Shown: positions 1 to 9,563, counted from the stretch's first letter. The stretch is DNA of 64,000 bases from Deltaproteobacteria bacterium (GCA_019309485.1 JAFDGC010000001.1:93678-157677), one strand, 5' to 3'. Notes: generated from the letters alone by a model not told the origin. Program-made: numbers and translations.

Positions 1-1005
1 GTGCGGAAGCCCCTTGAAGGAGTTCAGCGCCCCCTGGATTCCCGATGGGACAGCGCCCGCCGCCAGGGCCGCCACACATGCAGCCGCGGCGTTTTCCTGG
101 CCGTACCGCCCGACAAAACAAGTGCCGGCCAGGTCAAAGGTGGCCTCCAACTCGGGGATTTCTTTTTGATTCTGCGATCTCAACCCGTAGATGAAGATGC
201 GATCCGAAAAGACCGCGGCCCCGGCTTCGGCTTCGTTGCGCCCCGTAAAAAAGACCCGCCGGCTCGGGATGTCGGCGGTGAGACGCCGGATGAACGAATC
301 CGCACCGTTCAACACGGCCGTATCCGATCCTCGCTGGTTTTCGAAAAGCCTTGCCTTGGCTCGGCCATAGGCCGCCAGGTCCGGATACCGGTCCAGGTGG
401 TCCGGCGTGATGTTCAAAAGGACCCCCACCCGGGGCCGAAATGTCTCAATCGTATCGAGCTGAAAACTGCTCACTTCCACCACCACCGCATCCGCGCTTT
501 TCCCGTGGACGACATGTTCGATGAGGGGTGAACCGATGTTTCCGCCCACGAACACCTTTTTCCCGGAGTGCCGCAGCATCTCCCCCACAACAGCGGTGGT
601 GGTTGTTTTTCCATTGGTCCCGGTCACCGCCACAAGGGATTCGGTGACGTACCGGGAAGCGAGTTCCATCTCCCCGGTCACCGGTACCCCGGCCGCCGTC
701 GCCGCCTGAATGGGGGGGATGGACAGGGGAACCCCGGGACTGATGACCACCAGGTCCGCGGTGATAAATGTCTCTTCCCGGTGTTCTCCCAGTTGGAGTG
801 TCACGCCCATTCTGCGGCATTGGGCGGGATAGTCCCCGAGGAGGGCTTCATGATGTTGATCCGTCACGGTCACCTTCGCTCTTTGTTTCACCAGAAACCG
901 GGCCAATGCAATTCCGGTTCGGCCCAATCCCACCACCAGCACCTTTTTATTCATCAGGTTTACCGGGATCGATCGGTTATTTACGGCCATGGCGGCGTTT
1001 TCCAT
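1..1005 (-). CDS. murD: MurD, UDP-N-acetylmuramoyl-L-alanine:D-glutamate ligase (3' part off window)
   Basis: Adds D-glutamate to UDP-MurNAc-L-Ala in cytoplasmic peptidoglycan precursor synthesis. The reading frame stays open to the window edge and gives 335 residues of a protein usually near 450, so the C-terminal ligase lobe is missing. Visible are the N-terminal Rossmann-like start (KKVLVVGLGRTG), the Mur ligase P-loop (VTGTNGKTTTT) and the central-domain NITPDHLDRYP segment. Three in-frame ATGs lie at 1005, 990 and 954; I chose 1005 as the longest, and 954 (MNKKVLVVG) is a fair alternative. It lies 15 bases downstream of mraY in the same operon. Family assignment is secure; the start is not. 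Confidence 0.93.
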   Translation of the reverse strand, partial: MENAAMAVNNRSIPVNLMNKKVLVVGLGRTGIALARFLVKQRAKVTVTDQHHEALLGDYPAQCRRMGVTLQLGEHREETFITADLVVISPGVPLSIPPIQAATAAGVPVTGEMELASRYVTESLVAVTGTNGKTTTTAVVGEMLRHSGKKVFVGGNIGSPLIEHVVHGKSADAVVVEVSSFQLDTIETFRPRVGVLLNITPDHLDRYPDLAAYGRAKARLFENQRGSDTAVLNGADSFIRRLTADIPSRRVFFTGRNEAEAGAAVFSDRIFIYGLRSQNQKEIPELEATFDLAGTCFVGRYGQENAAAACVAALAAGAVPSGIQGALNSFKGLPH

Positions 1006-1020
1006 CGGTTCGGATTCCTG

Positions 1021-2100
1021 TCATCTGAGCTTCAAGGTACTCATGGACAAAAGCGCCAGGGCGATGGCGATGATCCAAAACCGCACGATGACCTTGGGTT
1101 CCGGCCATCCCTTGAGTTCAAAGTGGTGATGCAGGGGCGCCATTCGAAAAATTCGACGTCCGTTGGTCATCTTGAAGTATCCCACCTGAAAAATCACCGA
1201 AAGGGCCTCGATAACGAAAAGTCCGCCCACCAAAACCAAAAGGATCTCCTGTTTGGTGATCACCGCCACGCCCCCCAGTGCGGCCCCCAGAGAAAGGGAT
1301 CCCACATCCCCCATGAAAACCTGGGCCGGATAGGTATTGAACCATAAAAAACCGAGGCCTGCCCCGACCAGGGCCCCGCAGAAGACGGTCACTTCCCCGG
1401 AACCGAAAACGTACTTGATCTGAAGGTACTCGGCGATCTTCACGTGCCCGGCGACATAGGCGAAGACCATGTAGGTGGCGGCGGCGATGGTGACGGGTCC
1501 GATGGCCAATCCATCGAGACCGTCCGTGAGGTTGACGGCATTGGAGGCCCCGGAAATCACCAGCGCGCCGAAAAGAACGGCGAATATTCCCAGGTCCGGG
1601 GTGACGTTTTTAAAAAAGGGGACCGTGATCCGGGTGTCGAAGCCGGGATTCATATAAATCAAACCTGCCGTCAGCAGGGCCGCCGCCGTTTGCAGCACCA
1701 ACTTCTGCCTGACGGTGAGTCCCTTATTGAGCTTTTTAACCTGCTTGAGATAGTCGTCGGCGAAACCGATGGCGCCGTAGGCAAGGGTGATGAAAAGGAG
1801 GATCCAGATGTAGGCGTTCGTGAGACTGGCCCAAAGCAAGGTGGAACAGACCACGGCGATCAGGATCAGGATTCCCCCCATGGTGGGGGTGCCGGCTTTC
1901 TGGTGGTGCATGCTCGGGCCGTCTTCCCGGATGTATTGCCCCACCTGGAGGCGGGCCAGTTTCCGGATCACGTAGGGCCCCAAAAGAAAACAGATCAAAA
2001 AGGCCGTCAGGCTCGCATAAATGGTCCGGAAGGTAATGTACCGGAACACGTTGAATGCGGAGACGTGGGTGTGAAAGGAGTACAAAAGATGGTACAGCAT
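1021..2100 (-). CDS. mraY: MraY, phospho-N-acetylmuramoyl-pentapeptide transferase
   Basis: Integral membrane enzyme that transfers phospho-MurNAc-pentapeptide to undecaprenyl phosphate, making lipid I. The 359 residues match the family's usual length of about 360 and contain about ten hydrophobic segments. Family motifs visible in order are [16 protein letters not shown] near residue 60, the FADDYLK aspartates, [24 protein letters not shown] and the late APLHHHFE histidine motif. One base separates it from the upstream murF stop, so translation is probably coupled. Position between murF and murD is the standard dcw order. Confidence 0.97.
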   Translation of the reverse strand: MLYHLLYSFHTHVSAFNVFRYITFRTIYASLTAFLICFLLGPYVIRKLARLQVGQYIREDGPSMHHQKAGTPTMGGILILIAVVCSTLLWASLTNAYIWILLFITLAYGAIGFADDYLKQVKKLNKGLTVRQKLVLQTAAALLTAGLIYMNPGFDTRITVPFFKNVTPDLGIFAVLFGALVISGASNAVNLTDGLDGLAIGPVTIAAATYMVFAYVAGHVKIAEYLQIKYVFGSGEVTVFCGALVGAGLGFLWFNTYPAQVFMGDVGSLSLGAALGGVAVITKQEILLVLVGGLFVIEALSVIFQVGYFKMTNGRRIFRMAPLHHHFELKGWPEPKVIVRFWIIAIALALLSMSTLKLR

Positions 2101-2101
2101 G

Positions 2102-3589
2102 CTATTCGGCCTTCTTTCTCTTTGCCGGAGGGTTTTCGGATCGTGCCCCGTCTTTTTGGACCCACGCTTTCAGCGCCTGGACCACTGTCTCCATGGCCAT
2201 GCCCCGGGATCCCTTCACGAGGACCCAATCCCCGGGTTTCAGGCGGGGAAACAGATCCGCCGCCACGGCGTCCTTGGTTCCGGCGAACACCGCTTCTTCC
2301 GGCATTCCCGCCGCCACCGCGCCCGCCGCCATGGCGGGCGCAAAGCGCCCGGCGGCATAGAGACGATGGGCCCCTGCATCCTCGGCATGGGCGCCGATGA
2401 GACGATGTAATTCTTCCGAATGAATCCCGAGTTCGAGCATGTCCCCCAACACCAGGATGCCGCGGCCTTTTTTCCCTTTCAATCGCATGAGGGTGTCGAT
2501 GGCCGCCTTCACGGATCCGGGATTGGCGTTGTAGGTGTCGTCAATGAGACCGATGCGGCCGGCGAGCACCGTAACGGCCATCCGCCCTTTTTCCGGAACG
2601 AACGCCTCCAGGCCGTTCCGGATGCGCTCCGGGGAAAGCCCCGCAAGAAAACCCACTGCCGCCGCACCCAGGGCGTTTGAAACCATGAATTTCCCCGGGG
2701 TGGGGAGCCTCACGGGAATCTGCGTTCCGGCCACGTGCAAATCGAACCGTACGCTCTGACGGGACTCCCGAACCGCTGTCGCCCGAATCGCGGCGGGTTT
2801 CCGGCTACCGTAAGGGAGCACGCGGCAGGCGGCACGGTCCGAAAGTGTCAATACATTGGAATCATCGGCATTGAGGACCGCTGTCCCGCCCCTTTGGATA
2901 TGCGCCAGGAGCTCGGCCTTGGCCGCCGCCACCCCCTCCACGGAACCCACCCCTTCCAGATGCGCCGGTGCGATGTTGGTGATCACTCCGATGTTCGGCG
3001 CGCAGATCGCCGCCAGGCGCCCGATTTCTCCGGGATGATTCATTCCCAGTTCCACCACCGCCCATTGGTGCTCGGGGGAAAGGTTCAACAGTGTCAGCGG
3101 CACCCCGATTTCATTATTGTAATTTCCGAGAGCCGACAGGGTCGAAAATTTCTGCCGGATCACTTCCGCGGTCATTTTTCGTGTGGTGGTCTTCCCGTTA
3201 GATCCGGTGATGGCCGCCACTTTACCGTTCCAGCGGCGCCGGTGGTGGGCCGCCAGTGCCCCCAGGGCGCGGGTCGTATCCGGAACCGAAACACAAAAGA
3301 TCCCCTGATCTCTGAACCGCTGAAGCGGAAGCCGTCGCACAGACCGTCTTTCCACAAGGACGCCGGAAGCCCCCTTTTCCACCGCCCGGACGACAAACCG
3401 ATGCCCGTCGAACCGTCCCCCTACGAGCGCCACGAACAGCTGTCCGGAGGCAATATGCCGGGAATCGGTGGAAACGCCGGAGAACCGCTGCCGTGTGCTT
3501 CCCGACAGTAATGTCCCGCCGGTTGCCTCAAGAACCCGGGAACCGGTCCAGATATAGACAAACCCTTTTTTCCCTTCCGGCACCGTCAC
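2102..3589 (-). CDS. murF: MurF, UDP-MurNAc-tripeptide:D-alanyl-D-alanine ligase
   Basis: Adds the D-Ala-D-Ala dipeptide to the UDP-MurNAc-tripeptide. The 495-residue protein carries the Mur ligase P-loop ([14 protein letters not shown]), the central [13 protein letters not shown] stretch and the [16 protein letters not shown] motif typical of MurF, with a C-terminal ligase lobe. The ATG at 3589 overlaps the murE stop by four bases (ATGA), which supports this start and translational coupling. The C-terminal tail is lysine- and arginine-rich. Confidence 0.96.
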   Translation of the reverse strand: MTVPEGKKGFVYIWTGSRVLEATGGTLLSGSTRQRFSGVSTDSRHIASGQLFVALVGGRFDGHRFVVRAVEKGASGVLVERRSVRRLPLQRFRDQGIFCVSVPDTTRALGALAAHHRRRWNGKVAAITGSNGKTTTRKMTAEVIRQKFSTLSALGNYNNEIGVPLTLLNLSPEHQWAVVELGMNHPGEIGRLAAICAPNIGVITNIAPAHLEGVGSVEGVAAAKAELLAHIQRGGTAVLNADDSNVLTLSDRAACRVLPYGSRKPAAIRATAVRESRQSVRFDLHVAGTQIPVRLPTPGKFMVSNALGAAAVGFLAGLSPERIRNGLEAFVPEKGRMAVTVLAGRIGLIDDTYNANPGSVKAAIDTLMRLKGKKGRGILVLGDMLELGIHSEELHRLIGAHAEDAGAHRLYAAGRFAPAMAAGAVAAGMPEEAVFAGTKDAVAADLFPRLKPGDWVLVKGSRGMAMETVVQALKAWVQKDGARSENPPAKRKKAE

Positions 3590-5133
3590 ATGGCCTCCGC
3601 TTTTTCAGGATCCATGGACAAGGCCCCCGCGGCTTCTTCCCGGTCGTCGAAATGCACTGTCTTTTCTCCACGAATTTGATAGGTTTCGTGTCCTTTTCCC
3701 GCGATGAGAACCGCATCTCCGGGGCGGGCCGTCCGGATTCCCAATCGGATGGCTTTTCTTCGATCGGGCTCGACCATAAATTCGCCCCTGTCCGGAACCA
3801 AGGAATTCAAAGAATCCCTTTCCCGGGGACACGTCTTCACGAGTCCTTCTTTGATCTCCCGGATGATGGCCATGGGGTCCTCTTTCCGAGGGTTGTCCGA
3901 AGTCAAAATGACCACATCGGAAAATCTTCCCGCGATTTCCCCCATGAGGGGCCGTTTTTTCCGGTCCCGGTTTCCGCCGCATCCAAAAACGGTAATCACC
4001 CTTTTGGGATTCAGGGCCCGCATCGCCTTGAGTGCGTTTTCCAGGGCATCCGGAGTATGGGCATAGTCGATGATCACATGGCGGCCGGCCGGATCCGGTA
4101 TCGTCTCGAAGCGGCCGGGAATGGGTCCGAGGGTTTCCAGCCCGTCCCGGATCGTCTCCAGGGAAAATCCCAGCGCAATGCCCACACCCGCGGCGCAAAG
4201 GAGGTTTTCCAGGTTATGCCTCCCGATGAGGGCGGAGTTGAGTTCAAAGGCGCCCGCCGGCGTGTGAATCACGGCCCTTATTCCGGAGATGTCCGACCGG
4301 AGACACTCTGCCCAGACCGCGTTTTCGGGATCCGATCCCACGCCGATGCCGGCACCGGGAAATTGCTTCAGAAGGGTTTTTCCCCGGGGGTCGTTGCAGT
4401 TGAAGACCGCAACGGCCCGGTCCTTCTTGGGACCCTGTTGCAGCAATTCCATGAAGAGGCGTTTCTTGGCGGCCCAGTAATCTTCCATATCCCGGTGGAA
4501 GTCGAGATGATCCCGGCTCAAATTGGTAAAGACCCCCACGTCCATCAAGCAGTCGTCCACCCGGGAAAGGGCGAGGGCATGGGAGGACACCTCCATCACC
4601 GCATGGGTGACGCCTCTTTCCCGCATATCCGAAAGCATCCGCTGGAGATCGACCGATTCCGGAGTGGTCAGGGGGCTGTTCAGATGCTGACCGGCGTACC
4701 GGGAATAGATGGTTCCCAGGAGTCCCGCGGAATACCCGGCGTTTTGGAACAGGTTTTCCACCAGGTGGGCTGTCGTCGTCTTCCCGTTGGTTCCTGTGAT
4801 GCCGACCAAGGTCATACTCCCGGAGGGATTCCCGAAAAATTCGGCGGAAGCACCGGAAAGGGCCTTGCGGGTATTGTTCACCAGGAAACACGGCGCATCG
4901 ATGGCAACGGGCGTTTCCACCACCACTGCGGCGGCTCCGCGCTCAATGGCGATGGGAATGTAATCATGCCCGTCGGCGCTTTGTCCCTTGAGGGCAAAAA
5001 ACATGCCCCCCTCTTTTACTTCCTGTGCGCGGTAATGGATGCCCTGGATATCGATTGCATCTCCCATCGGTGTACCCATCCGTTGAATCGTCTGGGCGGC
5101 GGCGATTCTTTGAATTAACCGGGAAAGGATCAA
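3586..5133 (-). CDS. murE: MurE, UDP-MurNAc-L-Ala-D-Glu:meso-diaminopimelate ligase
   Basis: Adds the third stem-peptide residue. The 515 residues show the P-loop GTNGKTT at 114-120, the carbamylated-lysine region, and DNPR at residues 413-416. In characterised MurE enzymes DNPR marks the meso-diaminopimelate-adding type, so a Gram-negative-type peptidoglycan is inferred. The ATG overlaps the ftsI stop by four bases (ATGA), and the stop overlaps the murF start in the same way, so ftsI-murE-murF form a coupled run. Confidence 0.97.
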   Translation of the reverse strand: MILSRLIQRIAAAQTIQRMGTPMGDAIDIQGIHYRAQEVKEGGMFFALKGQSADGHDYIPIAIERGAAAVVVETPVAIDAPCFLVNNTRKALSGASAEFFGNPSGSMTLVGITGTNGKTTTAHLVENLFQNAGYSAGLLGTIYSRYAGQHLNSPLTTPESVDLQRMLSDMRERGVTHAVMEVSSHALALSRVDDCLMDVGVFTNLSRDHLDFHRDMEDYWAAKKRLFMELLQQGPKKDRAVAVFNCNDPRGKTLLKQFPGAGIGVGSDPENAVWAECLRSDISGIRAVIHTPAGAFELNSALIGRHNLENLLCAAGVGIALGFSLETIRDGLETLGPIPGRFETIPDPAGRHVIIDYAHTPDALENALKAMRALNPKRVITVFGCGGNRDRKKRPLMGEIAGRFSDVVILTSDNPRKEDPMAIIREIKEGLVKTCPRERDSLNSLVPDRGEFMVEPDRRKAIRLGIRTARPGDAVLIAGKGHETYQIRGEKTVHFDDREEAAGALSMDPEKAEAM

Positions 5134-6866
5134 CCCGCCTCCTCGAAATGCACCCTGGCCGTCATCCCCTTCGGTTCCACATCCGGCGGGACCTTCAGGT
5201 ATCCCAGCGTCTCCTGGACGATCCGGCGGAAGGCAGGCGCTGCCACGGTGCCGCCGTAATGGGCTTTCTTGGGTTCATCCACCACCACCAAAACCGCAAT
5301 CCGGGGGGTTTGCACCGGGGCAAAGCCGACAAAAGAGGATGTATACCGGCCCCGGGCGTATCCGCCCTTTGGATCCACTTTCTGCGCTGTTCCGGTCTTG
5401 CCGCACACGGAATACCCTTCCGGGACGGCCTTTTTTCCGGTTCCCTCGTCCGCCACAACGGCTTGCATCATCTTTGTGATTTCCCGGGCGGTCTTTGCGG
5501 AAATCGTCCGTCGGACCTTCCGGGGTCCGAAGGTGGTCAGGAGCCTCCCGTCTTTATTGGTGATACCCATGACCAGATAGGGCTTCATCAGGACACCGTC
5601 GTTGGCGATGGCGGAAACCGCGGTGATCAACTGCAGGGCGGAAACGGAAATTCCCTGTCCAAATGCAATGACCGCCGCGTCGATCTTTTTCCATTTTTGA
5701 AAAGGTGCCATCATGCCCGGTGTCTCGCCGGGACAGTCGACACCGGTCTTTTCACCGAAACCGAAGGCCCTGAGGGTTTGGTAGAGGGCTTCGGGGCCGA
5801 TGGTTTGACTCACCTTGACCGCCCCGATATTGCTTGAATACCGGACGACATCCTTGAGGGTCATCCATCCGTGGGGATGGGTGTCGTGAATGATGTGTTT
5901 CCCCACCCGGTAGGTGCCGTTTTCACCAAAAAAAATAGAGCTCTTGGAAACGGTTCCGGTCTCAAGGGCCGCTGCCGCGGTGAAAATCTTCATGGTGGAC
6001 CCGGGCTCAAAGTTGTCCGTCACCGCGCGGTTGCGCCAGGTATGCTGGCTGAAGGATTGAAAGTCGTTGGGGTTGAGGAAAGGGTAGTGTGCCATGGCCA
6101 GGATCTGACCGGTGGCCGGTTCCATGACCAGGGCAAGTCCGGATTTGGCCGAAAATTCCTCCACCGCTTCTTTCAGCGTGCTCTCCGCGATGTACTGAAT
6201 CGTCCTGTCAAGGGTTAAGACCAGATTATTTCCGTTGAAGTCTTGGTCCTTCGTGACACCGTCTTCCAGATTACGGCCCAGGGCATCCTTGATCACGTGG
6301 AACTCACCGTTTTCCCCCCGCAGATACCGATCGTAATAAAATTCGATTCCTTCCAAACCACGGCCGTCGATTCCTGAAAATCCGATGACCTGGGCGGCCA
6401 GGGTCCGGTTGGGGTAGAACCGACTGTGCTCCGGAATGAAATCGATCCCTTCAATTTGAAGGGCCTTGACGTCGAGGGTTTCCCGGGGGGATACTTGTCG
6501 TTTTATCCAAACGAAATTTTTCTCCGAAGACAACTTTTGGGCCAATCCCTTGCGCTCGAGTTGAAGCGTTTTGGCCAAGGTGGGAACGAGCCTCCGGGTT
6601 TCCCGGATGGTTCCTGGATACGCCGCGATGGAAGGCAGTTCGTTCGTCACCGCCAGTTCCGCGTAATTGCGATCGTAAATGGTGCCTCGTTTCCCCCTTG
6701 AAACAAGAGACTTCTGATATTGATGGGAGGCTTTCTGGGAGAGTGTGGTACTGCAAAAGGCCTGGAGATAAACCGCCCTCGCCGCAAGGGCAGCGACGAA
6801 AACGGCGAAAAGGCATCCCACCAGGGTAATCCGAAGCCCGATCTTGTTTTTGACCTTTGATTTCAT
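5130..6866 (-). CDS. ftsI: FtsI/PBP3-type septal peptidoglycan transpeptidase
   Basis: Class B penicillin-binding protein that cross-links septal peptidoglycan. The start was set at ATG 6866 because it overlaps the ftsL stop by four bases and begins just before the single membrane anchor (residues about 9-35). The frame extends further upstream, but that part lies inside ftsL. The 578 residues carry the PBP dimerisation region and then the transpeptidase triad: STMK at 290-293 (catalytic Ser290), SSN at 344-346 and KTG at 490-492. No PASTA repeats are seen after the transpeptidase domain. Confidence 0.96.
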   Translation of the reverse strand: MKSKVKNKIGLRITLVGCLFAVFVAALAARAVYLQAFCSTTLSQKASHQYQKSLVSRGKRGTIYDRNYAELAVTNELPSIAAYPGTIRETRRLVPTLAKTLQLERKGLAQKLSSEKNFVWIKRQVSPRETLDVKALQIEGIDFIPEHSRFYPNRTLAAQVIGFSGIDGRGLEGIEFYYDRYLRGENGEFHVIKDALGRNLEDGVTKDQDFNGNNLVLTLDRTIQYIAESTLKEAVEEFSAKSGLALVMEPATGQILAMAHYPFLNPNDFQSFSQHTWRNRAVTDNFEPGSTMKIFTAAAALETGTVSKSSIFFGENGTYRVGKHIIHDTHPHGWMTLKDVVRYSSNIGAVKVSQTIGPEALYQTLRAFGFGEKTGVDCPGETPGMMAPFQKWKKIDAAVIAFGQGISVSALQLITAVSAIANDGVLMKPYLVMGITNKDGRLLTTFGPRKVRRTISAKTAREITKMMQAVVADEGTGKKAVPEGYSVCGKTGTAQKVDPKGGYARGRYTSSFVGFAPVQTPRIAVLVVVDEPKKAHYGGTVAAPAFRRIVQETLGYLKVPPDVEPKGMTARVHFEEAG

Positions 6867-7162
6867 GGGAGCAGCATCACCTGCTCGGGTGCGGGCATTT
6901 GCAGCCCAAACCGTTTTTGCATCATCTCCGAAAGCCGCTGGGGAGAGCGGAGATGGGCCAACTCGATGGTCAGGTCCTTTTCCAACTTGACGAGTTCCTT
7001 TTGCCGTTCCATGGCCACGGAAATTTCGTAACCCACCTTCATGGACTGCACGCGGCACCATGTATAGAAAAACAGCTCCGCCACTAAGAAACTCAGGATC
7101 ACCAGCCAAGGGATCACGACGGTCCCTCTTTCTTTTTGTTTTTTGGAAATACGTTCAGGCAA
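6863..7162 (-). CDS. ftsL: FtsL-like septal protein
   Basis: A 99-residue bitopic protein: a short basic N-terminus, one membrane segment (VVIPWLVILSFLVAELFFYTW), then a periplasmic region rich in Glu, Lys and Leu with coiled-coil character. This is the FtsL pattern, and position between rsmH and ftsI is where ftsL always sits in the dcw cluster. Sequence conservation of FtsL is poor, so the name rests on topology plus context. The ATG lies eight bases inside the rsmH 3' end, and the stop overlaps the ftsI start. Confidence 0.85.
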   Translation of the reverse strand: MPERISKKQKERGTVVIPWLVILSFLVAELFFYTWCRVQSMKVGYEISVAMERQKELVKLEKDLTIELAHLRSPQRLSEMMQKRFGLQMPAPEQVMLLP

Positions 7163-8147
7163 CGGTTTTTCCCTTTTGGGTGTTCTTTTCCTTCATGAAT
7201 ACTTCCCGGTCGATTTTTTCGGCGACCCTCAACCGAGCGCTCCGGGCCATGGGGTTTTCGCGGACCTCCGCCTCCGAGGGCCGGACGGGTCTTTTGGTGA
7301 GCACGCGGAAAACAGGTTCCCGATGACACGTGCATCGGGGAAAATCCGGCGGACAGGTGCAGGGATGTTCGAGTGCTTTGAAGCGGGTCTTGACCATCCG
7401 GTCCTCCAGGGAATGGAAGGAGAGGATGCAAATCCTGCCCGACGGGCTGAGCCAGTCGACGATTTCTTCCAAAAAAGTGTTTAAATTTTCCAGTTCGGCG
7501 TTGACGGCGATACGCAGCGCCATGAAGACCCGCGTGGCCGGATGGATTCTTCGATGGGCCGTTTTCCGGGCAGGGACGGCCTGGGAGACAATCCGGGAAA
7601 GCTCGAGGCTGGTGCGAATCCGGCGGGTTGCCCTCACAGACACGATGCGTTTGGCGATTTTTTTGGCCCATCGTTCCTCACCGAATTCTTTCAACAACGC
7701 CGCTAGTTCGTCCTCCGGTAAATCATTGACCAGATCTTCGGCTCTCATCGTGCTTCGGTCATCCATCCGCATGTCCAGCGGCTCGTCCTTGCTGAAACTG
7801 AAGCCTCTTCCGGCGAATTCGAGTTGTTGCAGGGAAACGCCCAGATCGAGAAGGATGCCGTCGACGGCCGGGACGTTCAATTGCTGGAGACATTCGGGAA
7901 GGCGGGTGAAATTGCCGTGAAAGAGATGAATGCGGCCTTTAAAGGGCGCGAGGACGTTTCGGGCATGGGAGATGGCGTCCCGGTCCCGATCGATGCCAAT
8001 GAAGAGCCCATCCGAGGGAAGGGACTTCAAAAGGGCCGTTGCATGTCCGCTGCCGCCGAGGGTGCAGTCGGCGAAAACGCGTCCCTGTCCGGGTTTCAGA
8101 TAATGAAGGACCTCTCGGGTCATGACGGGAACGTGGTGAAACGACAT
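7155..8147 (-). CDS. rsmH: RsmH (MraW), 16S rRNA N4-cytosine-1402 methyltransferase
   Basis: SAM-dependent methyltransferase acting on 16S rRNA C1402. The 330 residues start with MSFHHVPVMTREVLHYLKP, the family's conserved HxPV-LxxEV opening. It continues with the SAM-binding DCTLGGSGHA and GIDRDRDAI motifs, DGILLDLGVSLQQL, and FHSLEDRMVK near the C-terminus. It begins three bases after the mraZ stop and overlaps ftsL. Confidence 0.97.
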   Translation of the reverse strand: MSFHHVPVMTREVLHYLKPGQGRVFADCTLGGSGHATALLKSLPSDGLFIGIDRDRDAISHARNVLAPFKGRIHLFHGNFTRLPECLQQLNVPAVDGILLDLGVSLQQLEFAGRGFSFSKDEPLDMRMDDRSTMRAEDLVNDLPEDELAALLKEFGEERWAKKIAKRIVSVRATRRIRTSLELSRIVSQAVPARKTAHRRIHPATRVFMALRIAVNAELENLNTFLEEIVDWLSPSGRICILSFHSLEDRMVKTRFKALEHPCTCPPDFPRCTCHREPVFRVLTKRPVRPSEAEVRENPMARSARLRVAEKIDREVFMKEKNTQKGKTVA

Positions 8148-8150
8148 CGA

Positions 8151-8597
8151 CTATATTCCTAACTTGGCAATTTCGTTCCGGACCTCCTCCTTTTTCATGT
8201 CTTGTTCCATTTCGACGTTTTCTTTATCCCAGTTTGCCCGGGACCAGATCTCAAAATGATCCAGAACGCCCACCAGGACCACATCCTTTTCGATCCCCGC
8301 ATATTGTCGTAAAAGAGGAGGGATCAGCATGCGTCCCTGCCTGTCGAAGGGGCAATCCGAGGCCCCGCCGATGAACACGCGCCGGAACCGGCGCATGTTA
8401 TCGCTGGTCTCGGCCAAGGAGAGAATCTTGGCCTCCACCTTCTTCCATTCTTCGAAGGTATACGCATGAAGGCATTTGTCCAGCCGCGACAGCATCAAGC
8501 GGTCCGCCCCGCTGTTTCCGATCACTTCCCGGAACCGTGCGGGGATCACCAACCGGCCTTTATCGTCAACGGTATGAAAGGAGCTTCCTCTGAACAT
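8151..8597 (-). CDS. mraZ: MraZ, transcriptional regulator of the dcw cluster
   Basis: DNA-binding protein with two SpoVT/AbrB-like halves; in characterised bacteria it represses its own dcw operon. A GTG at 8618 would give 155 residues. ATG 8597 is preferred because it yields MFRGSSFHTVDDKGRLVIP, the family's standard N-terminus, and 148 residues (E. coli 152). Two DxKGR-type motifs are present: DDKGRLVIP near residue 10 and DRQGRMLIP near residue 87. The operator-like repeats immediately upstream fit autoregulation. Confidence 0.95.
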   Translation of the reverse strand: MFRGSSFHTVDDKGRLVIPARFREVIGNSGADRLMLSRLDKCLHAYTFEEWKKVEAKILSLAETSDNMRRFRRVFIGGASDCPFDRQGRMLIPPLLRQYAGIEKDVVLVGVLDHFEIWSRANWDKENVEMEQDMKKEEVRNEIAKLGI

Positions 8598-8602
8598 GCT
8601 TC

Positions 8603-8627
8603 CACCATTTTTTCCCACTTTATACCA
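8603..8627 (-). promoter_or_regulatory. Putative MraZ operator: three TGG-type direct repeats
   Basis: Read on the minus strand, this is TGGTA-N5-TGGGA-N5-TGGTG, three repeats with an exact 10-base period, ending five bases before the mraZ ATG. Known MraZ boxes in E. coli are TGGGN repeats separated by five bases. The match is visible in sequence; binding by this MraZ is inferred. The repeats sit downstream of the predicted promoter, so bound protein would block the start of transcription or elongation. Confidence 0.7.
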
Positions 8628-8636
8628 CTGTTGCGC

Positions 8637-8665
8637 ATAAAAACCGATTTTTTATACAATGTCAA
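8637..8665 (-). promoter_or_regulatory. Predicted sigma-70 promoter of the dcw cluster
   Basis: A perfect -35 TTGACA (minus strand, 8665-8660) is followed by a 17-base spacer and a weak -10 TTTTAT (8642-8637, four of six matches). It points into the MraZ repeat array and mraZ. The -10 choice is uncertain because the region is T-rich. Confidence 0.5.
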
Positions 8666-8896
8666 GGAAAAAATCCTTTTCCAAGTAGATATTTTTTACA
8701 ATAATTCGATTAGTTAAATTCATCCCGCGTCGTTTTGAAAAAAGTGGAGGAATGTGGTGATCAAACTGAAAAAGCCGCGCATCCGACAGGCAATTTTCAA
8801 AACATCGATGTGTCTCATTTACAGAACCTCCGGTTCCTGCTAAAAGGCGGGCGAATATGGACTCTATTTCAGGAACCGTGGTGCAAAGGGGGCGTT

Positions 8897-9253
8897 TTGG
8901 AAGAAGAGAAAAAAGAAAAATCCAAAAAAGACCCGGATTGGGAAAACCGGAGACTTTGCGTGGATGGCGCCTGCATCGGTGTCATCGGCCCGGACGGGTA
9001 CTGCAAAGAATGCGGAAAACCCGAAGATCCGGAAATGCCGGAGGCCCGGATCCGGGAAGCCGAAGACGCCGATGTCGATTCTTTTCCCGAGTCCCCATCG
9101 GCGCCCGAATCCGAAAGCCAAGAAAACGGATCCACGTTGGATGCCTATTGGAAAAACAGGAGGCTTTGTGCCGATGAGGCCTGCATCGGTGTCATCGGCC
9201 CGGACGGGTACTGCAAAGAATGCGGAAAACCCGAAACCCCTTCCACCGGGTGA
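8897..9253 (+). CDS. Small protein with two tandem C-x4-C-x9-C-x2-C motifs
   Basis: Unnamed protein of about 118 residues from a TTG start with a purine-rich AAAGGGGG site in front. The frame is open back to another TTG at 8735, which would add a poorly protein-like N-terminus, so the start is uncertain. Two near-identical units read NRRLC-x4-CIGVIGPDGYCKECGKPE. Four cysteines spaced C-x4-C-x9-C-x2-C suggest a small zinc- or Fe-S-binding knuckle. The units are separated by an acidic, proline-rich linker. The DNA of the two units is identical over 57 bases. Function unknown. Confidence 0.65.
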   Translation: MEEEKKEKSKKDPDWENRRLCVDGACIGVIGPDGYCKECGKPEDPEMPEARIREAEDADVDSFPESPSAPESESQENGSTLDAYWKNRRLCADEACIGVIGPDGYCKECGKPETPSTG

Positions 9254-9277
9254 ACCGTGAATATCAAGGAGGCGTTC

Positions 9278-9553
9278 ATGAAAAAAATCGAGATTCGACG
9301 GAATCCGGATGAAAAAACCCTCGAATCGACCGGTGTATTTCAATGGCCCGTATGGACCAAGGAGGTCTCCGAATTCCCTTGGACCTACGACGCCGCCGAA
9401 ACCTGCTATTTTATCGAAGGAGAGGTTACCGTCACCCCTGAAGACGGGGAGCCCGTTTCAGTGGGAAAAGGAGACCTGGTTACCTTTCCCCAAGGGATGT
9501 CGTGCACCTGGAAGATCCACAAAAACGTCAAAAAACGTTACCGGTTTGAATGA
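9278..9553 (+). CDS. Small cupin-domain protein
   Basis: A 91-residue single-domain cupin. ATG 9278 was chosen over GTG 9257 because an AAGGAGG ribosome site sits seven bases in front. The sequence has the WTYDAAETCYFIEGEVTVTP turn, with Glu and Cys at the first cupin motif, and GKGDLVTFPQGMSCTW at the second. This resembles the small (S)-ureidoglycine aminohydrolase-like or EutQ-like cupin group. Metal ligands are incomplete compared with catalytic cupins, so substrate and catalysis cannot be stated. It lies 10 bases before the NimA-like gene. Confidence 0.75.
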   Translation: MKKIEIRRNPDEKTLESTGVFQWPVWTKEVSEFPWTYDAAETCYFIEGEVTVTPEDGEPVSVGKGDLVTFPQGMSCTWKIHKNVKKRYRFE

Positions 9554-9563
9554 GGCTCCCCCT

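Noticed and set aside
8757..8843. Short GTG-start frame (VIKLKKPRIRQAIFK) after a GGAGG site before the Cys-repeat gene
   Set aside because: Only about 28 codons and no family resemblance; the GGAGG may be chance.
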